Positions 11,537 to 22,410 of a stretch of DNA of 64,000 nt are shown piece by piece. The DNA comes from Armigeres subalbatus (lineage: Eukaryota; Arthropoda; Insecta; Diptera; Culicidae). Positions within the stretch are counted from its first letter, which is position 1. Each line of letters starts with the position of its first letter. Under the pieces are notes generated by a model. That model saw only the letters and a list, made by a program, of their open reading frames with translations, made no database searches and was not told the origin of the DNA. The stretch covers positions 374,510,995-374,574,994 of the forward strand of contig NC_085141.1 in NCBI RefSeq assembly GCF_024139115.2, in the 5' to 3' direction. The translations under genes were made by a program, and so were the position numbers.

Positions 11537-11745
11537 ATTTAGAGATTGAAGTGAGAATTCTTCTCGGATTCTGATGAGAATCCTTCTCGGATGCTGATGG
11601 GAATCTTTCTCAGAATTCAGAAACAAGCTATTTTTTTCCACTCATTTCATTAAGTATGATAGAGTGAATATGAGAGATAACTCTTTAGTCTTCAAACTTT
11701 TTCGGTAATTCATTATGCTATATGTTGAAAACTGATATCACTACT

Positions 11746-12169
11746 TGTTTCGTCCAGGGTGGGACGACCCTACGTTGTGATTTATTTTTAATGGGGATAC
11801 TCCGGGCAACGAGTGATGAAAACTACTGCTTCTGAATTGGACTTCTGATTTATTGCCTCCGAGAGGCAGCGTGCCAGCTCGGAGGTTACGTTATGAACAC
11901 TGTACATTAGATGGATTGGGGAGTCGCCTTTTATAGGCGACTCTTAGTACGGAAAGACAATTATAACATATTATATAATTACTAGGGACGTGTGCACAAA
12001 CATTCAAATTTAAAATCTAATTGGACTTACAGCGCGCCAACTGCTACGCATATAACGCTAGCAGTTGGCGCGAGAACAGAAAACAAAAGTGACACAATAT
12101 AAAAGAATGATACACGCTGCACTGGCTTCAACAGCAGCTACGACGGTGAGCGCAGTTCGTGATCGAACA
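11746..12169 (-). repeat. LTR (3' end of the TRIM-like element)
   Basis: A 424-bp LTR. On the minus strand a TATAAAAGG box lies inside an 8-bp inverted repeat (GAGTCGCC and GGCGACTC, near 11926-11947). A second 13-bp inverted repeat (GCGCCAACTGCTA and TAGCAGTTGGCGC) lies near 12033-12072. Confidence 0.92.
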
Positions 12170-12184
12170 TACTGCCCCCCAAAA
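12170..12184 (-). other. Polypurine tract of the TRIM-like element
   Basis: The minus strand reads TTTTGGGGGGCAGTA immediately before the 3' LTR. This is the expected plus-strand primer position. Confidence 0.6.
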
Positions 12185-12499
12185 CGAACGTTTTCGAATT
12201 CCTTTTTGCGGTCGGGCTGCTGTTGTCGATCGTTTTATTGCTACTGTAGTGTCTGGTAGTGCAATCAATTTGTGCACACGCTTGGTTTGACTGATGCAGG
12301 GAGGGTGCCGGAATGTTGATGGATGTTCCGGTCACAACATTTTGGTGCTTTATCCAATCGACGCAGACGGTTCGATGATGACTGACGATCTGATGATGCG
12401 GCGCTACGGCCAACGGAATTCGATGCAATGATCCGATGATGATGTTGACGAGGTTGTGATTCGGCGCAACGGCCAACGGAATTGGACGTGGTCCACGAA

Positions 12500-12735
12500 A
12501 ATTACGCTGACGGTCCGGATGTGACCATTGGCGTCTGGATGTGACCGCTGGGGTCCGAGTGTGACCGCTGGGGTCCGAATGTGACCGCTGGGGTCCGGAT
12601 GGCGCTGCGGCCGGGAAGGTTGACCCTGACGGTCCGGATGTGACCGCTCGGGCCCGAATTCGGACGCTGGGTCCGACTGTGGATCCTGGGTCCGGTTGTG
12701 ACCACTGGGATCCGAATGTGGACGCTGGGTCCAAA
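12500..12735. repeat. Internal minisatellite of the TRIM-like element
   Basis: Tandem units of about 20-24 bases such as GGTCCGAATGTGACCGCTGG. They generate overlapping Pro/Ser/Thr-rich open frames on the minus strand (for example 12138-12734), which look like repeat by-products. Confidence 0.7.
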
Positions 12736-13015
12736 ATGGCGCAACGGCCGGGTGGGGACGGATGGTACGCTCCGCTCCCCTAACAGCCCTGTGGCTTCAC
12801 ACAGCGGCTTGGTGGCTTCTTCTTCTTCTTCGGTGGATTTGGTAGTCCGACTGGAACGGATGGCTGGCCGATTGGGATGCTCGGGATCCGACTAGGCAGC
12901 TGGGGTTCGCTGGGATGTTCTCCAAAATGCTGATCCGAAGAAGAGATTCGATCCAGTGTCCCACTGATGTCAGCAGCTTCCTTCTCTTCGAAGTCCAGAA
13001 ATCCACTCCAGGCAC

Positions 13016-13034
13016 CATCCTGGTCACGGCACCA
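13016..13034 (-). other. Primer-binding site of the TRIM-like element
   Basis: Directly inside the 5' LTR the minus strand reads TGGTGCCGTGACCAGGAT, complementary to a tRNA-like 3' end finishing in CCA. It resembles the arginine tRNA sites used by several insect LTR elements. The isoacceptor was not proved. Confidence 0.6.
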
Positions 13035-13035
13035 A

Positions 13036-13458
13036 TGTTTCGTCCAGGGTGGGACGACCCTACGTTGTGATTATTTTTGATGGTGATACTCCGGGCAACG
13101 AGTGATGAAAACTACTGCTTCTGAATTGGACTTCTGGCTTATTGCCTCCGAGAGGCAGCGTGCCTGCTCGGAGGTTACTTTATGAACACTGTCCATTACA
13201 TGCCATTGAGAGTCGCCTTTTATAGGCGACTCTTAGTACGGAAAGACAATTATAACATATTATATAATTACTAGGGACGTGTGCACAAACATTCAAATTT
13301 AAAATCTAATTGGACTTACAGCGCGCCAACTGCTACGCATATAACGCTAGCAGTTGGCGCGAGAACAGAAAACAAAAGTGACACAATATAAAAGAATGAT
13401 ACACGCTGCACTGGCTTCAACAGCAGCTACGACGGTGAGCGCAGTTCGTGATCGAACA
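13036..13458 (-). repeat. LTR (5' end of the TRIM-like element)
   Basis: A 423-bp LTR, differing from the partner by scattered substitutions and one 1-bp deletion, so the insertion is fairly young. It has the same hairpin-framed TATA box and the 13-bp inverted repeat. Confidence 0.92.
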
Positions 13459-13548
13459 CTACTAACTAACTTATCAAATCCTATATTGGGCTATTTTTTT
13501 TCTAGGGAGGGCTAAGCCCCCCCTAGCCCCCCCTTATTTACGCCAATG

Positions 13549-15872
13549 AAATCAGGTTATAAAAGCATAGGATTCTAATTTCCATGATCATAAGATGTCT
13601 AAGGGGTCTTCAGTTAGCCTTTGGAGCGTAAGCGCAGGATTGTCAATCCGGAGATGGTGAGTAAGGTTCGGTCCGGTCTAGGATGTTTTCAGGTGGGAAA
13701 CATTCTAGATTCCCTAGGCATAGCATTTCCTTTGTAATTACCCACAAGATACATACTCGTGCAATGGTGGGCATAGACAAATTTTCAATTAATAACTGAG
13801 GAAATGCTTATAGCTTGAGCTTGATTGACTGCCCGTAGATGCTACTCCATTATAACCAGATCAACTGTGGCTGCTGTGGGACTAGCCACTCATCTTCAAT
13901 GTACAAGTTCTGGCAACCCCAATGCGGAATTTTATTGGAGTTATCGGGTGAGGTTGACGGCCAGAGGTTCGTTTTGGTTTACGAGCTACCAATGTGGTAG
14001 TTGGGAGAAAGCAATTGATAGAATTTATAATTGGATGTAGGAAACAATTTTTTTTTGTTCATTTCCAATTCTAGTGGCTACTAGGTCTATTCTAGGTCAA
14101 ATCAAAGGTATAAAATATAAACGGAAACGGTTAATGGTTCTAGCGATTGCTGGAACATTAGAATTATAGAGAAAGATACAAAATAGCGAGCAAAAGCAAA
14201 AGCGATAGTCATATGAGTACCAAATTCGTCTTGAAAATGCTAATAGAATATTAAGTTGAAAAGCCGGCTACGTTCCAGTTGGAATGTAGAGTCATAAAAA
14301 AGAAGAAGAGAGAATATTCCAAGGTCCTACTAGATGCTAGATGCACAATAACTAAGAAGGTGTTTGTGTCCAACAATTTGGATGCGAACTTTCTTGTTAA
14401 GGCGTATAACGGACTTGGATGATTACATCAAACAATACGAGTTCCAGGATATTTTAGCCAATCGTAAAGGTCTGCAATGGCTAGTACATGTGATGATTGA
14501 AGTCATATAAGCTTAATGGACTCACTGGGATATCATATCCAAAATCATTCATTGGATAGGTAAATGTCGTTTTGAAAATTTGCTATTGAAGTGACCTGTG
14601 ATACATAACGTTTTGAAGAGATATAATTCAGTCTGTATCGAGTTGTGGAACAGAAGTTCTTTGAAAATTGTTCGACTATTAGAGCAACCTTAAAAAACTA
14701 GTATGACATCATTTGTTCTCGATTCGGTATCGAGTCTTAGAACATCAGCTCGTGGAGGTTCCACTGTAGCTTGTAAAAGAATTAAGTGATATCCTACCAG
14801 CTCGACGCACCTGCTGAGATGTACAGCGATGCACGGTTGCATCGTTCAGGACTTGGTTGATCGGGTAGATCACATGTTCTGAACTGTATCGAACTCAAGA
14901 ATGTTTTGGAGAAATGGTAAGGCCTGTAGTTGCGTGTAAAATTAATGAGTGAAATCATATCCGCTCAATGTACCTGCTAATATGTTCAAAAATGGACGAA
15001 TACGTCGTTCAGGGCTTGGTTGATCGGGTATATCACATGTTCTGAACTCCAGGACGTTTTGGAGACCCTGAAATAGTTTACGTTTCTTCAAAACTCGATC
15101 AATTCTTGTCTTATGATTACATAGATATTTTTGGACATATCTTTCAGCTTAGGACCGTTTGTTTGTAGACATATTTCCTGATACATTCGAGGATATGTAC
15201 TCCAGGACAGTTTGAACGACCTAGAACATCCGAAAAAATATTTCAACGATTTTTCAGTTATATCAGAACGCCAGATAACAATGTAATCCTTCATCCTGAA
15301 GGAATAAAGTGCAAAAGACCCGCATCTTGTCACTTTTACTTCAATGCGGTGGTGTCGGTGAAAAGAATCCTCTCTTGTTAGTTACGGCCTTAATACCCCT
15401 AGTGCTTGAAATATTATTTATTTATTTTGCTTATTTCATCTGACTGTGTCGTCTACATGAAAATTTAAAAGCCATTTTGCCAAAAACTAACCAAAGTTAT
15501 TGTATTTTAAAAGCTGAATCTAAAACAAATAAATAAATTTTATTGTTGATAAAAACGGAATAATTTTGTTGACGAAATCGGAGCGTAACAAAATCGGAGC
15601 GTGATAAAATCGGAACATACCTGTATTACGGAACAAACTTAGTTCGCAATCTATTTCAGCATGATGATCCGTAGACCACCACTCTCTGCGAGCATTTTTT
15701 TTTATAAGAGAGAATAGCTGAGAAACTCTTTTGAAACCCTGTCCTATAATACAATATTGTTGAGCATTCACTTTATAGCTCCAACTCTTTTTCATAAACT
15801 ATTCAGTTCAATCAAAGTTAATTACCTGTTTTCCGGGTATTAGACCACTCGACTTGGACATTCATTTACAAA
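13549..15872. other. 2.3-kb spacer without a gene
   Basis: I see no coding frame or element ends. Within it a diverged tandem duplication (about 14785-14885 and 14950-15050) shares TTGGTTGATCGGGTAGATCA, then CATGTTCTGAACT, and CGCACCTGCTGAGATGT. Confidence 0.5.
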
Positions 15873-16260
15873 GTTCTGGAAACTCAGATGTGAATATGTG
15901 CATTATGTGGAATAAATATTATGATGTGAAAAATGTATTGGAGCCTACTACTGAGGGTCGTGGGTTCGAGTCCCATCGAGGGTGTGGTACCCGCGTGTGT
16001 TAAGCACAAAGATGTATATAAGACTGACTTCTGTTCAATTACGATGTGCAGCATGCAGTTGCTGTTGCACTTATACTTAGATAGTGTAGCGTACACGGGT
16101 GTACTTCATAGATGCTACGTAGAGTAGATCAACATGATATGATGCTTATATGACCGAGACATCAGCCACCACAGAGGGAAAGTAGTTACCTTCAATATAT
16201 TCTTCAAATCATAATCTTCCGCATAATGTACCAACATATTCACATCTGAGTTTTTAGAAC
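15873..16260. mobile_element. MITE with about 27-bp inverted ends
   Basis: GTTCTGGAAACTCAGATGTG followed by AATATGT at 15873 is mirrored at the right end by ACATATTCACATCTGAGTTT, then TTAGAAC, with two mismatches. Inside, at about 15958-15990, lies a perfect T-arm-like sequence (GTGGGTTCGAGTCCCATC). A Pol III-derived piece may therefore have been captured. It lies in the intron of the THAP exon to its right. Confidence 0.7.
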
Positions 16261-16345
16261 ATTCTATAAACATAAATTATTCAATATTTCAATAATTATT
16301 ATTGTTGTATGAGAATTTTCATAAAAACTGCTAAGTTAAACTTAC

Positions 16346-16611
16346 CTATAAAACAGCGTCGGTTCCTGGTATTCCAGCGAGCCCCAAGCCGGCAGTCGAC
16401 CGTATCCATCGTTCGAAGCTGTAGCTGCTCCTTTGTCCACGAAATGGGCATTGCAAACTCGGGCCTCTATGGGCGACAACCCTCCGGTACCGGTCCGAAT
16501 GGCTTCGCTCCAGCGAGCCTGTAGCACTTCATCTCTCGGAAGTGGGGTGGTCCATTCGATATGCCGATTGCTGCACCCGGGAATACAACAGCAGGACGAA
16601 GACGACGACAT
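16346..16611 (-). CDS. THAP-domain first exon of a gene continuing leftward
   Basis: The frame starts with ATG at 16611 and ends at a consensus donor (AG|GTAAGT) at 16346, phase 2. The 88 residues form a compact THAP-like C2CH module: CCIPGC (C-x4-C), a Trp in EWTTPLPR, a second Trp in ARWSEAI, RVCNAHF (C-x2-H), and a terminal EPTLFYR in the place of the THAP AVPTIF block. THAP modules are zinc-dependent DNA-binding domains in the nucleus. It closely resembles the second THAP domain of the gene at 27752-31000 and the single THAP of the gene at 33046-53488. No following exon was found to the left in this window, so its intron either exceeds 16 kb or the locus is a remnant. It diverges from the MADF-BESS gene 584 bp away. 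Confidence 0.72.
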
Positions 16612-17194
16612 GACGGAGGCGCCGATGTATCAACTACGCGAACGGAGGACCAAAAAAAAAACAGGCACTGTTTTGCTTCGAGTGAACGTTGATGAAGCCA
16701 AATGAATGCAAACAAAAAATCACGGAAAGTGATACACTCTTAAATTGAATATGGCATTCTCATCGAAGACAACGATGTAAAATTTCTAAAATTTCGTCGT
16801 ACGAGCTGTGGTTGGGGAAAGATGTCGAAAATGTTTTGGATTATAAAGTGAAAAATTACCAAATACCTACATTTTCTAAAAATTTAAGCAAATTTTAAAT
16901 GAGTCAAATCAGTTAATATCTCATAAAACAAATGAATCTGTTAGTGGCAACACTGGTCCATACGCACCCGATAGGTTCATTTTTGCGTCGGACGGTACGG
17001 ATCGGTGACAGTGAAGTGCTACCGCGACGACGCCGTTGTTCGTCTTGCCAAGGCAGGTACCGTACAGTGTCAGTCGTCTATCAGTGCTTGGACGCAGGTC
17101 ATTCCGTTCCGACATCTTTTTTCTTGCCTCAACAGTGACAAATTTGCTTGTTTTATAGGTAGTTCAGGTTGCAACGTATTCGGTCCGGGACGGC

Positions 17195-18830
17195 ATGATG
17201 TCGAAGATGCTTCTCCAGAACGCGGATATAAGCAAAGATGAGCAGCTTATCGCACTGGTCGAGAAGCATCCGGTCCTGTACACTCAGTCCCATCCGAAGT
17301 ACATGGATACCAAGTATAAGCTGAAGATTTGGAACCAGGGTTGTAAATTTTCGGCAGCACTGGATGAAGGTGATGTTTTTTTATATCATGTTTTTATTTT
17401 CTTCCTGCTTTGAAATCAACCTCACATTCCCGGAGAGGCAGAAAAGTAAACAACAGAACTCACATCACCCACTGCGCCGCGAAGATGAAATCTACCACAG
17501 CAAAATGTACACATTCACCCAGCAAATTGAAAAATTCACCACGCGTTTAAATGGGCCACTCACAGTCATACGGTAAGGAGCGAACTGAGCAGCATGTCAG
17601 AGTGACTTGTGAGTGGCTGAATGCGAAATTGAAAGGTCGGTGTTGGAAATGATTTTTCGGCTGCACCCAGTCGCACTCACCACGGCGGCGAAGAAGGCGA
17701 CTGCAGATTATACTGAGATCCATGTTTTTCACTGCATTGACTGTGAAATATTTCTACCCTGTTTGGAACACCATTGGAGCGTTCATGGAGGAGGAAAGTA
17801 AGTACATAGTAAGAAAATTGAATTAGTGTTTAGATATTCAAATCACAGACAATTCATGTTTAGATACACAAATCGGCACGTCTATATAGAAGCTTAGATT
17901 AGAGAAGAGGTAGTTTTGTAGCTAGAGCTCGATATTCGTCGCTTTTAAGCGAAGTTCTTTCATTTCCCACCAAACATTGTTTCCCAGGTCTTATTCCACC
18001 TCTTCGACCTTAATAACTCATTATGTCTTCTCCTGTAAATTTTTGGAATATTTGAAAATTGTACAGAACAGCTTACACTAGTAAAGCACATTCCGCGAAT
18101 CTAATTTCAAACAATTATCCGATGCTTAATTTCAGCATTGGCCTGCAAAGCACGCTGGTACAACATTCGCGATAATTACCGGAAAACGCTGAGGACTAGC
18201 TACACCCGAAGTGGCAACAGAAGATCCAAGCAGTACAAATACGCCTCGAATCTGAGCTTTCTCGACAGTTATGCCGAGGAGGTCAAACGTGCACACACTA
18301 CCGTCAATATGGACGACCTGGACACTCGATCATCGTCACCTTCACCGACACCACCAGATGAACCCCCGATAGAAGCACCCACTGCGGGCTCAGAACACGA
18401 GGATTATATAGATGACATCGTCATGAAGAACGAAATCAACGAGGTGGAAATGGCAAAGGACCCACTCAAATCTTCTACCTTCGACACAACAGCCGAAACG
18501 GCCGGAATTCAACCGACCATCCGAACGGTTCAACGACCCTCGCTAAAACGGGGGGATATCGTTGAAATTGCGCCATTGTCAGGCTTCGCAACTGGCAGCG
18601 AAAGCTCGGATCGAATACTGGAAATGCTGGTGAAAAAAGTGGTCGCCACGGATTCTCCCGATCCGGTGGATGCGTTTCTGGCGGGGTTAGCGCCGACCAT
18701 GAAGAGTCTGCATCCCTACTATCGGAACTTGGTCAAAACGGAAATCTTCGCCGTTGTTCAAAAGTACGAGCTCAAGATGTTGACCGAACCGCTGCCGTTG
18801 ATCTTCTCGAACCAACCGTCGGAAGCGTGA
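17195..18830 (+). CDS. MADF-BESS domain protein, two exons
   Basis: Exon 1 is 17195-17369 and exon 2 is 18136-18830. They join in phase 1 to give about 289 residues. Residues about 17-105 form a MADF (Myb/SANT-like) domain: EQLIALVEKHPVLYTQSHPK, KYKLKIWNQ, then across the splice ACKARWYNIRDNYRK. A proline- and acidic-rich linker follows. Residues about 238-280 (DPVDAFLAGLAPTMKSLHPY, then VQKYELKML) fit the BESS protein-interaction motif. This pairing is typical of Adf-1/Dip3-type insect transcription regulators, so nuclear DNA binding is inferred. The acceptor has a good TTTCAG; the donor is GTGATG, weaker than consensus. ATG at 17195 is followed at once by a second ATG. The specific orthologue is not recognised. 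Confidence 0.85.
17370..18135 (+). other. Intron of the MADF-BESS gene
   Basis: 766 bases bounded by GTGATG and TTTCAG, interrupting the MADF domain. Short frames inside have no recognisable domain. Confidence 0.75.
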
Positions 18831-18891
18831 AAAGATGTTTCTGTTTAGGGTAGACGATGACTGAGATTTTACTTTTATGTATTTGTACTTC

Positions 18892-18897
18892 AATAAA
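18892..18897 (+). terminator. Polyadenylation signal of the MADF-BESS gene
   Basis: AATAAA lies 62 bases after the stop codon, giving a short 3' UTR. Confidence 0.6.
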
Positions 18898-19186
18898 GCA
18901 TTTTCATTTACTTTTTCAATCTGTACATCAGTATGTGCGTGGTAATTCTTCGGGAATTCTGAGCAATGCGACAATTCGACGTTTATTGAAGAACATTAAC
19001 GAAGTCGAACAAGTTCAGTCGGAGTATTTGAAATTCCCAAAAATTTATATCACCTTCTTATATGAACATCCAAACTGTACTAGTTTTTTTTGTTGTTGGT
19101 AAATTGGCATGTGTTTCCAGCCCTGTCCGAGGTACAACCACTTTTTTCGAGTACGGTGAACGCCACGATGCGACTGTTGTTACAAC

Positions 19187-19400
19187 AAGCAACACTAACC
19201 AGAGACCGGCGGAGTGAAAATCTGTCGAAATGGCAACGTATGAAAATGCATGAAATCGTGAAAATGATACTGGCAGCACTTGAACTTTTTGCTTGCTTCT
19301 TATGGATGCAAAAAGTAAACAAGTCGAAATGGAACCGCTTTTGATGGTTCGATTGGAAACAAGATGGCGTCTTCGCCGATCTCTTATTCTAGTATTTCTA
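19187..19400 (+). repeat. Dispersed repeat, plus-oriented copy
   Basis: The segment from ACTAACCAGAGACCGGCGG to GATCTCTTATTCTAG reappears in inverted orientation at 34270-34380 and 35690-35812, where it is split by an insertion. Family unknown; it is probably a short non-autonomous transposon. Confidence 0.65.
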
Positions 19401-19452
19401 GTTACAACAACAATATTTAGCGCACATCGAAGTAGGCGTTTTCAGTTGGCAC

Positions 19453-20932
19453 CAGGGTTGCCATTATGCCAGATATATCTGGCAGTGCCAGACTTTTTGA
19501 TACCAAAAAGAGAAAAAGAGAAACCTGTCCACAATGCCAGACTTTTTAAATTTCAGACAGATTTTTGTGACAAGAATCGGTAGTATATGAGTCGCAGTAA
19601 ATCATTTAATACAAGTGTGCTGTTCGGGAAGCTACAGCGAAAACAGTTCTACAAAGTACATTGACAAGTCAAAAATGACCGCAACTTCAACTCGCTTCCA
19701 AAAACTCAATTTTAAATTATTTTCAATATTTTATAACTAAAGAGAAGGTGTGAAGATTCCGCGGATGTTGTTCCGGACTGCAGTTTAACCATGCTTATTC
19801 CCAGAGATCGGTTTAAAAAAAAAACAAACAATAAAAGGGCCAATTTCAGGCGTAATTTCTAACGTTTCTCGTTCTGAAAATGCTTACATCGTTCTGTAAT
19901 AATAATCCCAATAATTTGTAGACATAGTCTATTTTCATGGCTTACCACATTTGGTTATTCAACAATGGGGTGTCCTTCTGGACGATCCGAAACATCATTA
20001 AACTTATTTTGATAGACCTGAGTGGCCACCGGAAGTCCTTCGAGATATTCATAGCATCCGTAAAAGTAGACAAAAAAACTCATCCGTCTCTGAATAACGA
20101 ATGATTGATGTGGCCCATTCTCATGGATCTGAGTGGAGATGATGATGAAGATCCAGAACCTCCGTAAAAATGGTAAATTCTTGAAATTCATCTTAGAGAA
20201 GCACAATTTTGTTGAAATCATTTCATTACAAGCAACAAATGATTGTCTTTACCCCTTGGCATAGATTTGTATCGCTCCGGAAGATCAAAATCCTCTGTTA
20301 TGGACGATTCATAAAAAATATGAGGGCTCTAATTTTGTTGTTGCAAAAACTTAATTATTAACTATGTTTATCAAAACTATTTTTAGAATATCTGTGGGCT
20401 CACCATTTTTAATCTGAATATTTTTCAATTCGAGCACATTTAATAATCAAATAAATTGAAAATTCTTTCAACGTCATTTAGAGTTACTTAGAAATTCAAA
20501 TTTCAAACGAACCCTGATTCGAATTAAGTCAAGTAACTGGACTAGACTTAAGTTACTCCAATAATTATTTATATTTTATTTATGATTTTAAAAAACATTC
20601 AGAGCTTAGATTTCATTCAATTCAATCTGAATTTCCTGAAATATTTGAAATGTTAAAAACTTCAATAATAACGGATATAAAATTGTTTCGAGGAATATAT
20701 TAGGCGGAAGCAGAACTTCTTTTAGAAGAATATTTTTTAATAAACACAGAGCAAAAGCAAACATATGGTCAAACAGTGAAATTTTTTATATGTGTGAACA
20801 TATTTAGATCTTATTTTTAGTTAGAATCACTCAATTTAAAAAACAATATAAAGACACATTTCTTCGCCAGATTTTGCCAGATTTTTAGAATGCATCATGC
20901 CAGACTTTTTTAAAAAAGTAGTGGCAACCCTG
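19453..20932. mobile_element. Non-autonomous hAT element A, copy 1
   Basis: Ends are CAGGGTTGCCA on the left and TGGCAACCCTG on the right. Both are flanked by a perfect 8-bp duplication GTTGGCAC (19445-19452 and 20933-20940), the hAT hallmark. Subterminal TGCCAGA words repeat near both ends (19463, 19479, 19533, 20875, 20899). The 1480-bp interior has no transposase frame. An inverted, heavily invaded copy spans 35813-51457. Confidence 0.92.
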
Positions 20933-20940
20933 GTTGGCAC

Positions 20941-21369
20941 GCAGACACCATTCTATAGTCGAATGCGTTTTTCACTTTCTCCGTCACATTTGCAGTCTAT
21001 TGAAAATGAGATGAGTGGCTTACAAAAATACACGCTTGTTATAGATTTAAGGGTCGATGTCCACGTAGCGGTTTTCCAAGATGCGTCCACACAAGGTACC
21101 CACCCAGTATCAAATAAAGTAATGCACACGTAATACGGGTGCACGATCTACCTTCGTCGGTAAGTCACTTTACCACTATTGAAGACGAAAATAAAATTGT
21201 GACATACGCCGTCATTCGCCGCGACCGAGAGTAATGCTGCATTTAGACAGTTCAAGTGAATTGAGCAAGTCGCTCGAATTGAACGCGAATTGAACATGTA
21301 AACACCGTCATTCAATTCACTTGAACGAAAAGTCAATGGAAAGTCAATTGAACTGCAAATACCGTCAAC
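20941..21369. other. Spacer with an imperfect inverted repeat
   Basis: GACAGTTCAAGTGAATTGAG at 21247 is mirrored by TCATTCAATTCACTTGAACG at about 21309. No gene is seen. Confidence 0.45.
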
Positions 21370-22075
21370 AATCGGAGCAAACGAATCTACTGCCGAAGAA
21401 CGAAGACAAGGAAGACCTATGGACCGACGTAAACGACAATATATATATCAAGTCACCGGGCCGCAAGAGGGTACCAGCCGAGACTGCCGAGTCAGTAGGA
21501 CAAAGCGGATGTCGAACGCATCTCGATCCGCAAAGAAAGCTAAGGACAGTGGTGGGGCCTTGTCGGTGAAAACTGATAAGGGTAGATACGCCGAAGTCCT
21601 TAAATCGATGCGGGCGGCCCAAAAGGTTTCGGCGCTGTGTCTGAACGTGCGGACCGCCAGACGCACCAAGACCGGTGAGATGATCTTTGTTCTGAAACGC
21701 GGAGCGCAAGCTAGTGGGACGGACTACAGCAAGCTGGCCCAAAAGGTCTTGGGTGAAGGCGCCGAGGTGAGGTCGTTGAGGGCGGAAGTGATCCTCCAGT
21801 GCAAGAAACGAGCGAAGTTACGAACGCGGACGACGTCGTCTCTGCCGTCAAAGACCAGTGTGGTACCGAGGTCGTGAAGACTTCTGTTCGCCTAAGAGGC
21901 GGTCCACCGTATGCGGAAGCCAAAAAGGTAATGGAGCGAGGGAAGTTGAAGTTGCCCAGTAAGCAAACTCCAGTCGCCTTCAGTGGACAGGTGGTATCGG
22001 TGCTTAGAGCCGGGGCACAAGTTCTACAACTGTAAGGGCCTAGACCGTAGCAACCTGTGTTGTCGTTGTGGAGAG
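21370..22075 (+). pseudogene. R1-like LINE ORF1 (gag-like), interrupted by a gypsy insertion
   Basis: The frames at 21419-21877 and 21799-22035 read as one protein with a frame change near 21810: LKSMRAAQKVSALCLNVRTA, LAQKVLGEGAEVRSLRAEVI, then DDVVSAVKDQCG. It reaches a CCHC knuckle (CLEPGHKFYNC) and the start of a second (LCCRCGE) exactly where the LTR of the next element begins at 22076. This ORF1 layout is typical of R1/Loner-type insect LINEs. The LINE resumes at 27294. Confidence 0.8.
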
Positions 22076-22304
22076 TGTTGAGCGGACACCCCTATTCGCA
22101 ACCAGCACTCAGCCGGTGGCTCATCATCTGACAGCCGTCAGATTGACAGACGTCGTCCGCGCCGAGCCAATGCGGAGAAATGTGATCACCTCGAATAGAA
22201 TCGCAACTTGCTCGTCTTTAATCAAAGTCCACACGTCTGTCTTCTTTTAATGAAGTTTTAATTCGTTAGTTGTAAATATGATCGCGAGTTTTATTATTGC
22301 AACA
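22076..22304 (+). repeat. 5' LTR of the mag-like element
   Basis: 229 bp, TG...CA ends, inserted in the second zinc knuckle of the LINE ORF1. It shares near identity with 27065-27293. Confidence 0.94.
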
Positions 22305-22307
22305 GTT

Positions 22308-22321
22308 TGGCGACGAGGAAA
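22308..22321 (+). other. Primer-binding site (tRNA-Ser type)
   Basis: TGGCGACGAGGAAA begins 3 bases after the LTR. Its first 12 bases are complementary to the 3' end of insect tRNA-Ser (GCT), as I recall it. Confidence 0.7.
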
Positions 22322-22410
22322 CCCGGTCGGTTCGCGGAATATCGTGTAAACAGTGTTTCGTCGACGAGAAACAGCTTCCTACAGTCTGTCGAAAATTGAG
22401 GTTAGCTGCA

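Larger units (their letters stand above)
11746..13458 (-). mobile_element. Short non-autonomous LTR retrotransposon (TRIM-like)
   Basis: Two nearly identical LTRs (11746-12169 and 13036-13458) start with TG and end with CA and are flanked by a perfect 5-bp target duplication CTACT (11741-11745 and 13459-13463). The interior is only about 870 bp. Read on the minus strand it has a primer-binding-like TGGTGCCGTGACCAGGAT next to the right LTR and a purine tract TTTTGGGGGGCAGTA next to the left LTR, so the element points left. No pol domain is present. It must depend on a partner element, perhaps of the BEL/Pao group. Confidence 0.92.
9640..13548. mobile_element. Composite block with inverted ends CATTGGCGTAA
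   Basis: CATTGGCGTAA at 9640-9650 is mirrored by TTACGCCAATG at 13538-13548. Both ends also carry a G-run/C-run motif (GGGGGGGCTATAGCCCC on the left, CTAAGCCCCCCCTAGCCCCC on the right). Between them lie a degenerate tandem repeat, a MITE and an LTR element. No target duplication was clear, so the block may be one DNA transposon with later insertions or two separate ends. Confidence 0.45.

Noticed and set aside
12138..12734. A 198-codon Pro/Ser-rich minus-strand frame in the TRIM-like element
   Set aside because: It spans the internal minisatellite and enters the LTR; no gag or pol motif.
15958..15990. A tRNA gene near 15.96 kb
   Set aside because: Only a T-arm is convincing; no acceptor or anticodon arm can be built around it, and it lies inside a MITE.
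21365..21742. A 125-codon minus-strand frame
   Set aside because: It is the antisense shadow of the R1-like LINE ORF1.
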